Positions 38,344-47,844 of a stretch of DNA of 64,000 nucleotides are shown piece by piece (the first letter of the stretch is position 1; each line of letters begins with the position of its first letter). This DNA is from Pseudomonadota bacterium (lineage in GTDB: Bacteria; Pseudomonadota; Alphaproteobacteria; Dongiales; Dongiaceae). A model generated the notes under the pieces. It ran no database searches. It was not told where the DNA came from and was given only the letters and a program-made list of their open reading frames with translations. The stretch spans positions 682,001 through 746,000 of the forward strand of contig JAJYUT010000001.1 of assembly GCA_021792365.1 (NCBI GenBank), written 5' to 3'. The position numbers and the translations under genes were made by a program.

Positions 38344-38733
38344 CTAACGTGCCCAGGCGCGGCTGGTGAGCACGACGCGGTAGCCGTCTGGATCTTCATA
38401 GGTGACGCCGCCCTCATCCCAGAACGGATTGTAGGACCTGACCGGAGCAAAGCCGGCTTGCGCCATGCGCGCGAGCGCAGCCCGATACTCCGCGGCCTCG
38501 GGCAGATAGAACACGAGCAGATGGTCCTGGCTCGGCGCGCGCCCGATTCTGTGGCCGCGATGGTGCGTGAATTCCAGGTGATAGGGATAGCCGGGATGCC
38601 CGGCCATGAGGCCGTCGAACGCGCCGTGGCCGCCGAAGCGGTACAGGCCCTCGAAGCCGAGCCCGTCGACATAGAACGGCAACAGGGCCTCGAGGTCATC
38701 GGTCGGCCGCGCGACGCGCAGGATGGGCACCAT
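38344..38733 (-). CDS. VOC/glyoxalase-family protein
   Basis: VARPTDDLEALLPFYVDGLGFEGLYRF..YPYHLEFTHHRG. Confidence 0.85.
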   Translation of the reverse strand: MVPILRVARPTDDLEALLPFYVDGLGFEGLYRFGGHGAFDGLMAGHPGYPYHLEFTHHRGHRIGRAPSQDHLLVFYLPEAAEYRAALARMAQAGFAPVRSYNPFWDEGGVTYEDPDGYRVVLTSRAWAR

Positions 38734-38810
38734 CGGACACCTCGTCGCAGAGTCTTCGCCGATCTGAGCCGGGGCTTCATCCGGCGACAAAGCTCGTCTA
38801 AGACTACGCC

Positions 38811-40013
38811 ATGCGTATCATCGTGGTGGGCGGCGGCGTTGTGGGCGTCGCCTCGGCGTATTGGCTGAGGCTGGCGGGGCATGAGGTCGCGCTGATCGAG
38901 CAGGATGTGGAGGCGGGGCGCGGCGTCTCGGCGGGCAATGGCGGGCAGCTCTCCTACGCCTATGTGGAGCCGCTGGCCGGGCCGGATTTGTGGACCAAGT
39001 TCCCTGCCATCCTGCTCGGCCTCGACAGCGCGGTGCGCATGCGGCCGGACCTGCGGCTGGATTCGATCCGCTGGGGCCTTTCGTTCCTGCGCCATTGCTT
39101 CGGCAGGCGCCAGGCGGATTCCCTGCAATCGCTGCTGATCCTGGCGAGCGAGAGCCATCGCGCGCTGGCGGAGCTGACGAACGACGTGCCGCTGCCCTTC
39201 GATTATGCGGCGGTGGGCAAGCTCATCCTCTACCGCGACATTAAGGGGCTGGAAGAGGCGGGCCGCCTGGCGGAGATCAAGCGGCAATACGGATTCCGCG
39301 TCGAGGCGCTGGACCGCGCGCGCTGCCTCGCGCTGGAGCCGGCGCTCCATCACTACCGCAATCCCTTCGCCGGCGGGATCTACGCACCGGAGGACGCGGC
39401 GGGCGATTGCGGTCAGTTCACCCGCGGGCTCTACGCGCATCTGCGCGACGCAATGGGCGTGGAAACGCATGGCAGCACGCGCGTCACGCATCTATCGACG
39501 CGCGGCGGCCGTGTGGTTGGCGTAGAGCTCGACACCGGTGAAATGCTGGCCGACGCGGTGGTGCTGGCGAACGGCATCGATGCGTCGCGCCTTGCCGCGA
39601 CGGTGGGGCTGAAGCTGCAGATCGAGCCGGTGAAGGGCTACAGCATCACCGCGCCGGCGCGGCCGGAGGCGCCGGTGGTCAGCCTCACCGACCGCGCGGA
39701 GAAGGTGGTGTTTGCCCATCTCGGCCACCGGCTGCGCGCCGCGGCCTTTGCGGACCTCGACGGCTGGTCGCCCACGGTCGACCCGAGGCGCGCGCGGCAA
39801 TTGCTGGCGATGGTGCGGCATCTGTTTCCCGCCGCGGCGGACTGGGACCGCGCGGAGCCGGTGTGGGCCGGCCAGCGTCCGATGACGCCGAGCGGCGTGC
39901 CGCTGATCGGCCCGAGCAAGGTGCCGGGCTTGTACCTGAATGCGGGGCATGGCGGATTGGGGTGGACGCTGGCGTGCGGCGCGGGGAAACGGCTGGCGGG
40001 AATGATCCCCTGA
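38811..40013 (+). CDS. dadA: D-amino-acid dehydrogenase (DadA-like FAD oxidoreductase)
   Basis: MRIIVVGGGVVGVASAYWLRLAGHEVALIEQDVEAGRGVSAGNGGQLSYAYVEPLAGP. Confidence 0.9.
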   Translation: MRIIVVGGGVVGVASAYWLRLAGHEVALIEQDVEAGRGVSAGNGGQLSYAYVEPLAGPDLWTKFPAILLGLDSAVRMRPDLRLDSIRWGLSFLRHCFGRRQADSLQSLLILASESHRALAELTNDVPLPFDYAAVGKLILYRDIKGLEEAGRLAEIKRQYGFRVEALDRARCLALEPALHHYRNPFAGGIYAPEDAAGDCGQFTRGLYAHLRDAMGVETHGSTRVTHLSTRGGRVVGVELDTGEMLADAVVLANGIDASRLAATVGLKLQIEPVKGYSITAPARPEAPVVSLTDRAEKVVFAHLGHRLRAAAFADLDGWSPTVDPRRARQLLAMVRHLFPAAADWDRAEPVWAGQRPMTPSGVPLIGPSKVPGLYLNAGHGGLGWTLACGAGKRLAGMIP

Positions 40014-40034
40014 ACCGCCAGGCAGGAGCATGTG

Positions 40035-40376
40035 ATGGACAAAGCCACGATCGCGGCCTTGCGCCAGCGCCTGCAGCGCCGGGCGGAAGAGCTGCGCGCC
40101 GAGAGCGCGATGTCGGCGGAGGGCCGCGGCGTCGTGGAGCTGGATCAGACTTCCGTCGGCCGGCTCTCGCGCATGGACGCATTGCAGGTCCAGGCGATGG
40201 CGCTGGCAAGCGACCGCAGGCGCGAGGCCGAGCTGCAACGGATCGCGGCGGCGCTGGAGCGGTTGGAGCGCGGCACCTTCGGTGAATGCGTCCATTGCGG
40301 CGAGGAGATCGAGACCAAGCGCCTCGCCATCGATCCGACGATCCAGATATGCATCGCCTGTGCGCGCCAAAGCTGA
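40035..40376 (+). CDS. TraR/DksA-type C4 zinc-finger protein
   Basis: ERGTFGECVHCGEEIETKRLAIDPTIQICIACAR. Confidence 0.93.
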   Translation: MDKATIAALRQRLQRRAEELRAESAMSAEGRGVVELDQTSVGRLSRMDALQVQAMALASDRRREAELQRIAAALERLERGTFGECVHCGEEIETKRLAIDPTIQICIACARQS

Positions 40377-40395
40377 CCACTGATCCGGGTGAACC

Positions 40396-41619
40396 TTGAA
40401 ATACCTGCACTTCGTCCGCGCCAACCTGCGCCTGCTCTCGTTCGGCGCGGCCGCGTTCTTCTTCTCGAGCTTCGGCCAGACGTTCTTCATTTCGCTTTTC
40501 AACGCGCCCTTGCAGGCGGAGCTCGCGCTCAGCAGCGGCGAGATCGGCCTGCTCTATTCCGCGGCGACGCTGATGAGCGCGCTCACGCTCATGTGGCTGG
40601 GCCGGAAGATCGACGACTGGGATCTCCGGCTCTACACCGTACTTGCCTGCGCGCTGGTGCTGGCGGGCGCGTGGACCTTGGCCGCTGCGCCGACCGCCAT
40701 CTTGATCGGCGTCGGATTCTATTTTCTCCGGATCGGTGGCCAGGGCCTGCTCTCGCACGCGGCCCTGACCAGCATGGGCCGCTACTTCACCGAGACCAGA
40801 GGACGGGCGATCGGATTTGCCTCGCTGGGCTTTGCGCTGGGCGAAGGAATCCTGCCGATCTGCGCGGTGACACTGACCGCATGGATCGGATGGCGCCAGT
40901 CCTGGGGCGGCATCGGCGCGTTCGTCGCGATCGCGGTCGTGCCGGTTTTGCTGTGGCTGCTGAAGGGACAGGGTGCCCGCCATCGCGCCTTCACCGAGGC
41001 GAGCCGCAAGCAGGCCACGGGCTTTGCCCCGCGGCGGCTCTCGATCCTGCGCGACGCGCGATTTCTCCTCTGCCTGCCCACCTTCCTCGCGCCGCCCTTC
41101 ATCGTCACGGGGCTGTTCTTCCATCAGACCACGGTCGCGGCCGCGAAAGGCTGGAGCCTCACCTGGCTCGCGACCTGCTTCGTCGCCTTTGCGATCGTGC
41201 AGGCCTATGCCAGCTTCCAATCGGGCGTGCTGGTGGACCGCATCGGGGCCATCCGGCTGCTGCCCTTCTATCTGGTGCCGATGGCGAGCGGGTTGCTGGT
41301 GCTTGCGCTGTTCGATCATCCGGCGGCGGCGCTGGTCTATATGGTTTGCCTCGGGCTGACATCCGGACTTGACGCCACGGTGGGTACCAGCACGTGGGCC
41401 GAGCTGTTCGGCACCGAGAGGCTCGGCTCGATCCGCGCCACGGCCGCTTCGTTGATGGTGTTCTCGACCGCGCTCTCGCCGGTGCTGATCGGCTGGGCGC
41501 TGGATCACGGCATCACGATCTCTGCCGTCGCCGGATTGTGCATCGTCTATTGCGGTTTGTGCCTGGTGCTGGCTCTGCGCTTGGTCGCGCTCAGCCGGAG
41601 CGCAGGTAAGCCGGCCTAG
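40396..41619 (+). CDS. MFS transporter
   Basis: Twelve-TM-like ORF; LALSSGEIGLLYSAATLMSALTLMWLGRKIDDW. Confidence 0.92.
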   Translation: MKYLHFVRANLRLLSFGAAAFFFSSFGQTFFISLFNAPLQAELALSSGEIGLLYSAATLMSALTLMWLGRKIDDWDLRLYTVLACALVLAGAWTLAAAPTAILIGVGFYFLRIGGQGLLSHAALTSMGRYFTETRGRAIGFASLGFALGEGILPICAVTLTAWIGWRQSWGGIGAFVAIAVVPVLLWLLKGQGARHRAFTEASRKQATGFAPRRLSILRDARFLLCLPTFLAPPFIVTGLFFHQTTVAAAKGWSLTWLATCFVAFAIVQAYASFQSGVLVDRIGAIRLLPFYLVPMASGLLVLALFDHPAAALVYMVCLGLTSGLDATVGTSTWAELFGTERLGSIRATAASLMVFSTALSPVLIGWALDHGITISAVAGLCIVYCGLCLVLALRLVALSRSAGKPA

Positions 41620-41724
41620 CCATTTGACCGATCGGGCCGGCCTCAAACCTGATCGTCCGGCTTGACGCCGGCCTTTCCGCGCGCCCACATAGCCGCCTGA
41701 GAGCGTTTGACGAAAGACCGCCCC

Positions 41725-42672
41725 ATGCCCCTCAACGTCGCCATCCAGATGGACCCGATCGAGACCGTCAACATCGAGGGAGATTCCTCCTTCGTGATGG
41801 GGCTCTCCGCCGAGGCGCGCGGGCATAAGCTCTGGCACTACCTGCCGCGGCAGCTCACCTTGCGCGACGGCAAGGCCTATGCCCGCGCACGGCCGATGAG
41901 CCTGCGGCGCAAGCCGGGCGACCATTTCACCTTGGGCGATGAGGAGATCATCGCGCTCTCCACCATGGACGTGATCCTCATGCGCCAGGATCCGCCCTTC
42001 GACATGGCCTACATCACCGCCACGCACATCCTGGAGACGGTGCATCCGCAGACCCTGGTGGTGAACGATCCCGTGCATGTGCGCAACGCGCCGGAGAAAT
42101 TGTTCGTCACGCATTTCCCCGATCTGATGCCGCCCACCATCATCACCTCCGACCGGCAGGAGATCCTGGCCTTCCGCGAGCATCACAAGGACATCATCGT
42201 GAAGCCGCTGTTCGGCAATGGCGGCGCTGGCGTGTTCCACATCAAGCCAGAGGATGAGAATTTGAACGCGCTGCTGGAGCTGTTCACGCAGCTTTATCGC
42301 GAGCCGATCCAGGTGCAGCGCTACGTCCCGGAGGTGCGCCAGGGCGACAAGCGCATCATCCTGATCGACGGCGAGCCGGTCGGCGCCATCAACCGTGTGC
42401 CGGCCGCGGGCGAATCGCGCTCCAACATGCATGTCGGCGGGCGAGCGGAAAAATCGACGCTCACGCAACGCGACCGCGAGATCTGCGCCGCCATCGGCCC
42501 GGCGCTGCGCGAGCGCGGCATGATCTTCGTCGGCATCGACGTGATCGGCAACTATCTCACCGAGATCAACGTGACCTCGCCCACCGGCCTGCAGGAAGTC
42601 AACCGCTTCGACAAGGTGGTGCTGGAAGACCGCATCTGGGATGCGATCGAGAAGCGGCTGGGGCGGAAATAG
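41725..42672 (+). CDS. gshB: glutathione synthetase
   Basis: [48 protein letters not shown]. Confidence 0.97.
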   Translation: MPLNVAIQMDPIETVNIEGDSSFVMGLSAEARGHKLWHYLPRQLTLRDGKAYARARPMSLRRKPGDHFTLGDEEIIALSTMDVILMRQDPPFDMAYITATHILETVHPQTLVVNDPVHVRNAPEKLFVTHFPDLMPPTIITSDRQEILAFREHHKDIIVKPLFGNGGAGVFHIKPEDENLNALLELFTQLYREPIQVQRYVPEVRQGDKRIILIDGEPVGAINRVPAAGESRSNMHVGGRAEKSTLTQRDREICAAIGPALRERGMIFVGIDVIGNYLTEINVTSPTGLQEVNRFDKVVLEDRIWDAIEKRLGRK

Positions 42673-42873
42673 GGCGCGGACCTATGACGAAAGGGAATGG
42701 CGCGTCCGGCCGTTTGCTCATGATCGCGTTGTCGGGCGCGTGACGGCGGTCACACCCGCGCGCATCCGCATCTGGCCCCATCGAAAGCGTCTTGTCTGAC
42801 CAACGGCACTTGGGTCATAGGCTGCCGCGAGAGCGTGCTGTTTTGTCAGCGCTGTTTCTGGAAAGGCCACATA

Positions 42874-43368
42874 ATGCATATCGGTATTCTGGCCGCGGCT
42901 GCCTGCGCCGCGGTGGTGACGCTTGCGCCCGCCGCCTTGGCGGAAAGCCAGGTCGAGCGCGGCCGTTACCTGGCGCATATCATGGATTGCGGCGGGTGCC
43001 ACAACACAGGTGCCTTCACACCGCAGCCCAACCTGGAGACGCCGCTCTCCGGCTCCACCATTGGGTTCGAGATTCCCGGCATGGGCGTGTTCTACCCGCC
43101 CAACCTGACGCCGGATGAGGAGACCGGCCTCGGCAAATGGAGCGATGCGGAGATCATCACCGCCTTCACCACCGGCGTGCGGCCGGACGGGCGGCAGCTT
43201 TCGCCGGCGATGCCGTGGGTGTCCTACGCGCATATCAACGCCGCCGACGCCGAGGCGCTGGTCGCCTATCTGCGCTCTCTGAAGCCGGTGAAGCACCAGG
43301 TGCCCGGCCCGTTCGCGGCCACGGACAAGCCGACGGCACCGTATTTCTCGGTGGTCGTGCCGAAGTAG
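42874..43368 (+). CDS. c-type cytochrome (exported)
   Basis: Signal peptide; ERGRYLAHIMDCGGCHNTG (CxxCH). Confidence 0.9.
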   Translation: MHIGILAAAACAAVVTLAPAALAESQVERGRYLAHIMDCGGCHNTGAFTPQPNLETPLSGSTIGFEIPGMGVFYPPNLTPDEETGLGKWSDAEIITAFTTGVRPDGRQLSPAMPWVSYAHINAADAEALVAYLRSLKPVKHQVPGPFAATDKPTAPYFSVVVPK

Positions 43369-43383
43369 ACGCGCGAACCGGCG

Positions 43384-44259
43384 TTAGCCTCGCGCTTCGC
43401 TGCGGTGAAGCGCGACGCCAGCGATCACCAGCGCGATGCCGATCCACTCGACGTGCGTCGGCATCTGCGCGAGCACCAGGATTCCGATCAGCGACGCGGT
43501 GGCGGGCAGCAGCGCCAGCATCAGCGCAAAGGTCGCGCGCGGCAGGCGCGCCATCGCAAGCTGATCGCACACATAGGGAATGACCGAGGAGGAGAGGCCA
43601 ACGCCGATCCCTGCCGCCAGCAGCAGCGGATCGGTGAAGGCAGGCACCGCCTCGCGGATCCCGAACGGCAAAGCGAACACAGTGGCCACCAGCATGGCGG
43701 CGCCGAGGCGCTCGATGCCGCCGCGCCCGCCTTGCGCCGCCAGGCGATGGCCGAGCACGATATAGAGCACGAACAAAGCGCAATTGGCGAAGGCATAGAC
43801 ATAGCCGAGCGGCTCCGCCAGCCAGCGCGCATCGGTCAGGAACCACACGCCCGCAACGGCCAGCGCCAGGGCGAAGACATTGCGCCGGCTGCGCATCCCG
43901 AGCGCTGCGAGCAGGATCGGGCCCAGGAACTCGATCGCGCCGACCGTCGCCAGCGGCAGGCGCGCGATCGCAAGATAGAAGCAGCCGTTCATCGCCGCCA
44001 AGACAGCCGCCATGGCGAGGATCAGCCAGCGCTCGCGCGCGGCCGCATGGCGCAGGTAGCGCCATGGCCGGCGCCACAGCGCGAACACGATCGCCGCGCT
44101 CGCGATCCGCAGCCAGGCCACGCCAAGCGGCTCGATCGCCGCGAACAGCAGCACCGCGAAGGAGGGGCCAAGATAGTGGAACACCGCGCTCACCAGGAAA
44201 TAGGTGTGCGGCGGAATGCGGTGGTCGATGCCTATGGACGTCGCATGGCTCGCAACCAT
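43384..44259 (-). CDS. EamA/RhtA-like amino-acid exporter
   Basis: Ten hydrophobic segments; AIEFLGPILLAALGMRSRRNVFALALAVAGVWFLTD. Confidence 0.85.
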   Translation of the reverse strand: MVASHATSIGIDHRIPPHTYFLVSAVFHYLGPSFAVLLFAAIEPLGVAWLRIASAAIVFALWRRPWRYLRHAAARERWLILAMAAVLAAMNGCFYLAIARLPLATVGAIEFLGPILLAALGMRSRRNVFALALAVAGVWFLTDARWLAEPLGYVYAFANCALFVLYIVLGHRLAAQGGRGGIERLGAAMLVATVFALPFGIREAVPAFTDPLLLAAGIGVGLSSSVIPYVCDQLAMARLPRATFALMLALLPATASLIGILVLAQMPTHVEWIGIALVIAGVALHRSEARG

Positions 44260-44405
44260 GCCTGCTCTCTTTCTTCCACTCCGGGGTTGCGCAGCGGGCG
44301 CCTGGATGACCGGAAGAGTATGGCGGAGTCAGCAGGGCAAGCCTATGATCCGGCGAAGGTGCAGGCCTTGATCTGCCGTCAGTTTGAAGGTCCGAAGCGG
44401 CGCAT

Positions 44406-44873
44406 ATGACCATTTCGAAGCTCCTGCTCGACTCCCGCAATCAGAAGCTCGTCGCGGCGCTGCTCAAGAATCCGCGCGCCCCGATCAGCGCGCTGGCGCG
44501 CCGCGTGGGCTTGTCGGCACCGGCGACGCGGGAGCGGCTGCTGCGGCTGGAGGAAGCGGGCGTGATCAAGGGCTGGCGCGTGGAGCTGGATGCGGCCGCG
44601 CTCGGCTATCCGATCGCGATCCTGATCCGGGTGCGGCCGATGCCGGGGCAATTGCCGAAGATCGCGAAGCTCGCGCAATCGCTGCCGCAGGTGACGGAAT
44701 GCCATCGCATCACCGGCGAGGATTGCTTCCTGATGCGCGCTTACCTGCACTCTCTCGATGAGCTTGACGGCCTCATCGACCGGTTCCTGGCCTATGGCCA
44801 GACCACGACCTCGATCGTGCAATCCTCGCCGGTTCCGCCGCGCGCCCTGCCGCTGCCCGGTGCGGCGCGCTAG
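44406..44873 (+). CDS. Lrp/AsnC-family regulator
   Basis: LLKNPRAPISALARRVGLSAPATRERLLRLEEAGVIKGWRVELD. Confidence 0.93.
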   Translation: MTISKLLLDSRNQKLVAALLKNPRAPISALARRVGLSAPATRERLLRLEEAGVIKGWRVELDAAALGYPIAILIRVRPMPGQLPKIAKLAQSLPQVTECHRITGEDCFLMRAYLHSLDELDGLIDRFLAYGQTTTSIVQSSPVPPRALPLPGAAR

Positions 44874-45023
44874 GAAAATGGCGCCGAGACCGGCTGCGTC
44901 TATATCGGTTGGCCGATGCATCGGCGCAACGCCGCTCAATGCGGTGACGGCAGCGTGGCATTCATCACTTCGCAACCACTGTTGCGCCACAAGTGTGCCG
45001 TATTTCCGGTATTGTCTTCGCAC

Positions 45024-45308
45024 ATGGTCACATCGATCCTGATTGGCGCGACGGCCCTGGTCGTCGTCCTGGCGTCTTCGGCGCTGCTGCTGTTCGCGCA
45101 TCTCACCGGGCGCATCGGGCGCTCAGTGGCGCTCGCGCTTCTTGCCGCGGCCGCCGCAACCGGCGTGGCGCTCGTCACCGGCGGCACGAGCGAGGGGTTC
45201 GCCGCCGGCCGCATCGCCCTGCCCATCGGCGTCGCGCTGATCGTGGCCGCGATTGTCAACGGCGTCCTCATCCTCCTCGCGCCAAAGCCGAAGACCGCAA
45301 CCTCCTGA
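45024..45308 (+). CDS. small membrane protein, hypothetical
   Basis: Three hydrophobic segments. Confidence 0.55.
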   Translation: MVTSILIGATALVVVLASSALLLFAHLTGRIGRSVALALLAAAAATGVALVTGGTSEGFAAGRIALPIGVALIVAAIVNGVLILLAPKPKTATS

Positions 45309-45555
45309 CGGCGCGCACGCGATGAAAGCTCGACTCGTTGATGGCGAGGGTAAGTCGCGTTCGTCGGATCGAAGCTCCGGATGGAACGGACGTCGCCCGC
45401 CCTCCGTGCCGCGGAGGGCTTGGAGCGCTTGCGGGCTGCATTGGAGGTTTGCGCCTGCGCCCGTCCGGCTTCATACGGGCGGCGGCATCGGTGGTTCGCC
45501 GATGCAAGTCACGGCTGGCTACGGCAGGTGCTGGTTTGCGACTACGACGCCCGTG

Positions 45556-46524
45556 TCACGCGTCCACGGGCAGCGGCGAGGCTGCCTGCTGCCGTCGGCG
45601 CTCGCGGGCGACCACGGTTTCGCGGTGCACGATGTAGATGCCGCTCGCGACCACAATCACGCCGCCGATGATGAGATAGGCGTCGGGCACCTCGGCGAAG
45701 AACATGAAGCCCAGGATGAAGCCGTAGACCAGCGCCATGTAGTCGAACGGCGCCACCACCGAAACCGGCGCGCAGCGGAAGGCGATGGTGATGAGGATCT
45801 GCCCGCAGCCACCCATCAATCCGATCGCCAGCACGATCAGCCAGTCTCCGCGTGCGGGCCACGCCCAGGCGAGCGCGGGATCGACCCAGCCGAGCGGCGC
45901 GGTGGCGAGGCCCGCAAGCGTGGCGAACAGGGTGAAGTAGAACACGATGGTGCCGCTGCCCTCGGTCGCGGTCAGCTTGCGGATCGAGATCATGGCGAGC
46001 GCGTAGAACACGGCGCCTAGCAGGGGCACCAGTGCCGCCGCCTGCCACACGCCGGCGCCGGGGCGCGTCATGACGAGGACGCCGATGAAGCCGACGATGC
46101 AGGCCGACCAGCGGCGGACGCCGACCTTTTCGCCCAGGAACGGAATCGACAGGACGGTGAGGAAGATCGGCCCCGACAGGCCGAGCGCGATGGCATCCGA
46201 CAGCGGCAGCAGCTTGTACGACAGGAAATAGCAATACATCGCCGAGACGCCGAACAAGCCGCGCGCCAGGTGCCCCAAGGCGTGGCGTGTGCGAAAGGTC
46301 ACGTTGCCCTGCCACAGCATGAACGCGAGGATCGGGCCGAAGGCGAAGAGGTTACGGAAGAACACGATCTGTCCGGTCGGGAAAGTGTCCGACACGGCCT
46401 TGATGATCGCGTCCATGCTGGTGAAGACGATGACGGCCAGATTGATCAGCACGATGCCGAAGATCGGCCGGTCCTGGCGCAAGATGGGCGAGGCGGCGGA
46501 CTTGATCACAGCGGGCGCGTTCAA
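45556..46524 (-). CDS. EamA/DMT-family transporter
   Basis: FGIVLINLAVIVFTSMDAIIKAVSDTFPTGQIVFFRNLFAF. Confidence 0.9.
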   Translation of the reverse strand: MNAPAVIKSAASPILRQDRPIFGIVLINLAVIVFTSMDAIIKAVSDTFPTGQIVFFRNLFAFGPILAFMLWQGNVTFRTRHALGHLARGLFGVSAMYCYFLSYKLLPLSDAIALGLSGPIFLTVLSIPFLGEKVGVRRWSACIVGFIGVLVMTRPGAGVWQAAALVPLLGAVFYALAMISIRKLTATEGSGTIVFYFTLFATLAGLATAPLGWVDPALAWAWPARGDWLIVLAIGLMGGCGQILITIAFRCAPVSVVAPFDYMALVYGFILGFMFFAEVPDAYLIIGGVIVVASGIYIVHRETVVARERRRQQAASPLPVDA

Positions 46525-46721
46525 GGGGAGACTCGGCGGCTGACGGCATGGGAACCGGCTAAAGCCGGCATGCCCCGCATCCTAGTGTTGGCATCGGCGG
46601 GCGGCCACCCCGTCCGCCTGCATGTCAGCCATGCAGCTTCGGGCCTCATTCTTGCAACTATTTCAGGCCAACCGCATTATCGGAGTGCAACCGACCCGCC
46701 CAAACCAATGGAGAACGTGAA

Positions 46722-46913
46722 ATGTCCAACTCTGCCAAATGGGTGATCGGCATCGTGGTGGTGGTGGTCGTGGTGGTCGTGCTCTGGTTCGCCTTCGGGC
46801 AGCAGGCGGCGATGACACCCGAAGCGCCGGCTACGGGCGGCACGACGGAGACACCGGCACCCGCACCGGCACCGACGGATGGCGGTGCGACCGACGGCAC
46901 CACAACCCAGTAA
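46722..46913 (+). CDS. small single-TM protein with Pro/Thr/Ala tail, hypothetical
   Basis: AKWVIGIVVVVVVVVVLWFAFGQQAA then APAPAPTDGGATDGTTTQ. Confidence 0.6.
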   Translation: MSNSAKWVIGIVVVVVVVVVLWFAFGQQAAMTPEAPATGGTTETPAPAPAPTDGGATDGTTTQ

Positions 46914-47126
46914 GGAGCGCGGAGTCAAAGCGCGGGTCGGCACAACAACGCTGCCGGCTGGGGTTTCCTTCTTTTCGGCGATCGCGGGGTGACGCGGCGG
47001 GGTTGTGCCGGCCGTGAACGGCTGTCCGTGTCGCAATGGAAGCGCGCATCGGCCGTCGCCATCCGTGCAACAGGGCGGCATCTCCCCGGTTGACGAAACC
47101 TAACGATCGCAATGGAGCGAGCGGCG

Positions 47127-47411
47127 ATGACTGATAACCCGCGCAGGAACACCGATACGCCGACGACGCGCGCCAACAAGAGCAGCGCCATGCGCTGGGC
47201 GATCGGCATTGCCATTCTGTTCGCGATCGCCGTGGTGGTGTGGTGGGTTTCCGGAATCCCGCGCGGCGACGCCCCCGAGCTGGTGCCCGAGGATCAGCCG
47301 GAGCAGACGCAGCCGCTCAACGGCAACCAGCCGCCGGCCGTCGTGCCCAACCAGGATACCGGCGGCAGCCCGCCGGCCAACCCGGAGCCGGCTGGCCCCG
47401 GCCTGCAATAG
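47127..47411 (+). CDS. small single-TM protein with Pro/Gln/Asn-rich tail, hypothetical
   Basis: RWAIGIAILFAIAVVVWWVSGI then low-complexity tail. Confidence 0.6.
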   Translation: MTDNPRRNTDTPTTRANKSSAMRWAIGIAILFAIAVVVWWVSGIPRGDAPELVPEDQPEQTQPLNGNQPPAVVPNQDTGGSPPANPEPAGPGLQ

Positions 47412-47587
47412 ACGGGCAATAGGCGGGCAATTCTCGCTGAGGATCCTTTGACCTGTGGCCTCGTTCGGTCGCCCTGACGCCGCGGGCGGCGGGGCACATG
47501 TGACCAGCCATGACAAACGTTTCGCGACCAGGATGGGAACGCGGCACCGCCGCGCGCCACAGCGACGCGCGCGTGCTCAAGCGGCGG

Positions 47588-47674
47588 CTAGAAAATCAGA
47601 TCGAAGAACCCGATAACGACCAGCAGGCCGATCAGGAAAATGACTCCGATTGCGATGCCTATGGCTTTCAACAC
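47588..47674 (-). CDS. 28-aa hydrophobic peptide (below the ORF-track cutoff)
   Basis: GTG start preceded by GGGAGAA: MLKAIGIAIGVIFLIGLLVVIGFFDLIF*. Confidence 0.5.
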   Translation of the reverse strand: MLKAIGIAIGVIFLIGLLVVIGFFDLIF

Positions 47675-47844
47675 GATGTTTTCTCCCGTCGGGGCTGTTC
47701 GACTGAAAACAGCCGGACGGGCGGGCCGCTCCGCAAGGCCAGCCGGACGTGGCGCATGGCTCCGACGTCAGCTATTGGGGGCGGGATTCTGCCGGCATCG
47801 GCCCGCAAGCCGAGGACACGTTTTTCCGTGCGCAGCTCCTCTTG

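Noticed and set aside
39685-42468. 927-aa - strand ORF opposite dadA, MFS transporter and gshB
   Set aside because: Spans several well-supported + strand genes and is highly charged/low complexity
45381-45671. 96-aa + ORF (MERTSPALRAAEGLERLRAALEVC...)
   Set aside because: Overlaps the 3' end of a clear - strand transporter and turns into Arg-rich shadow sequence; no supporting signal
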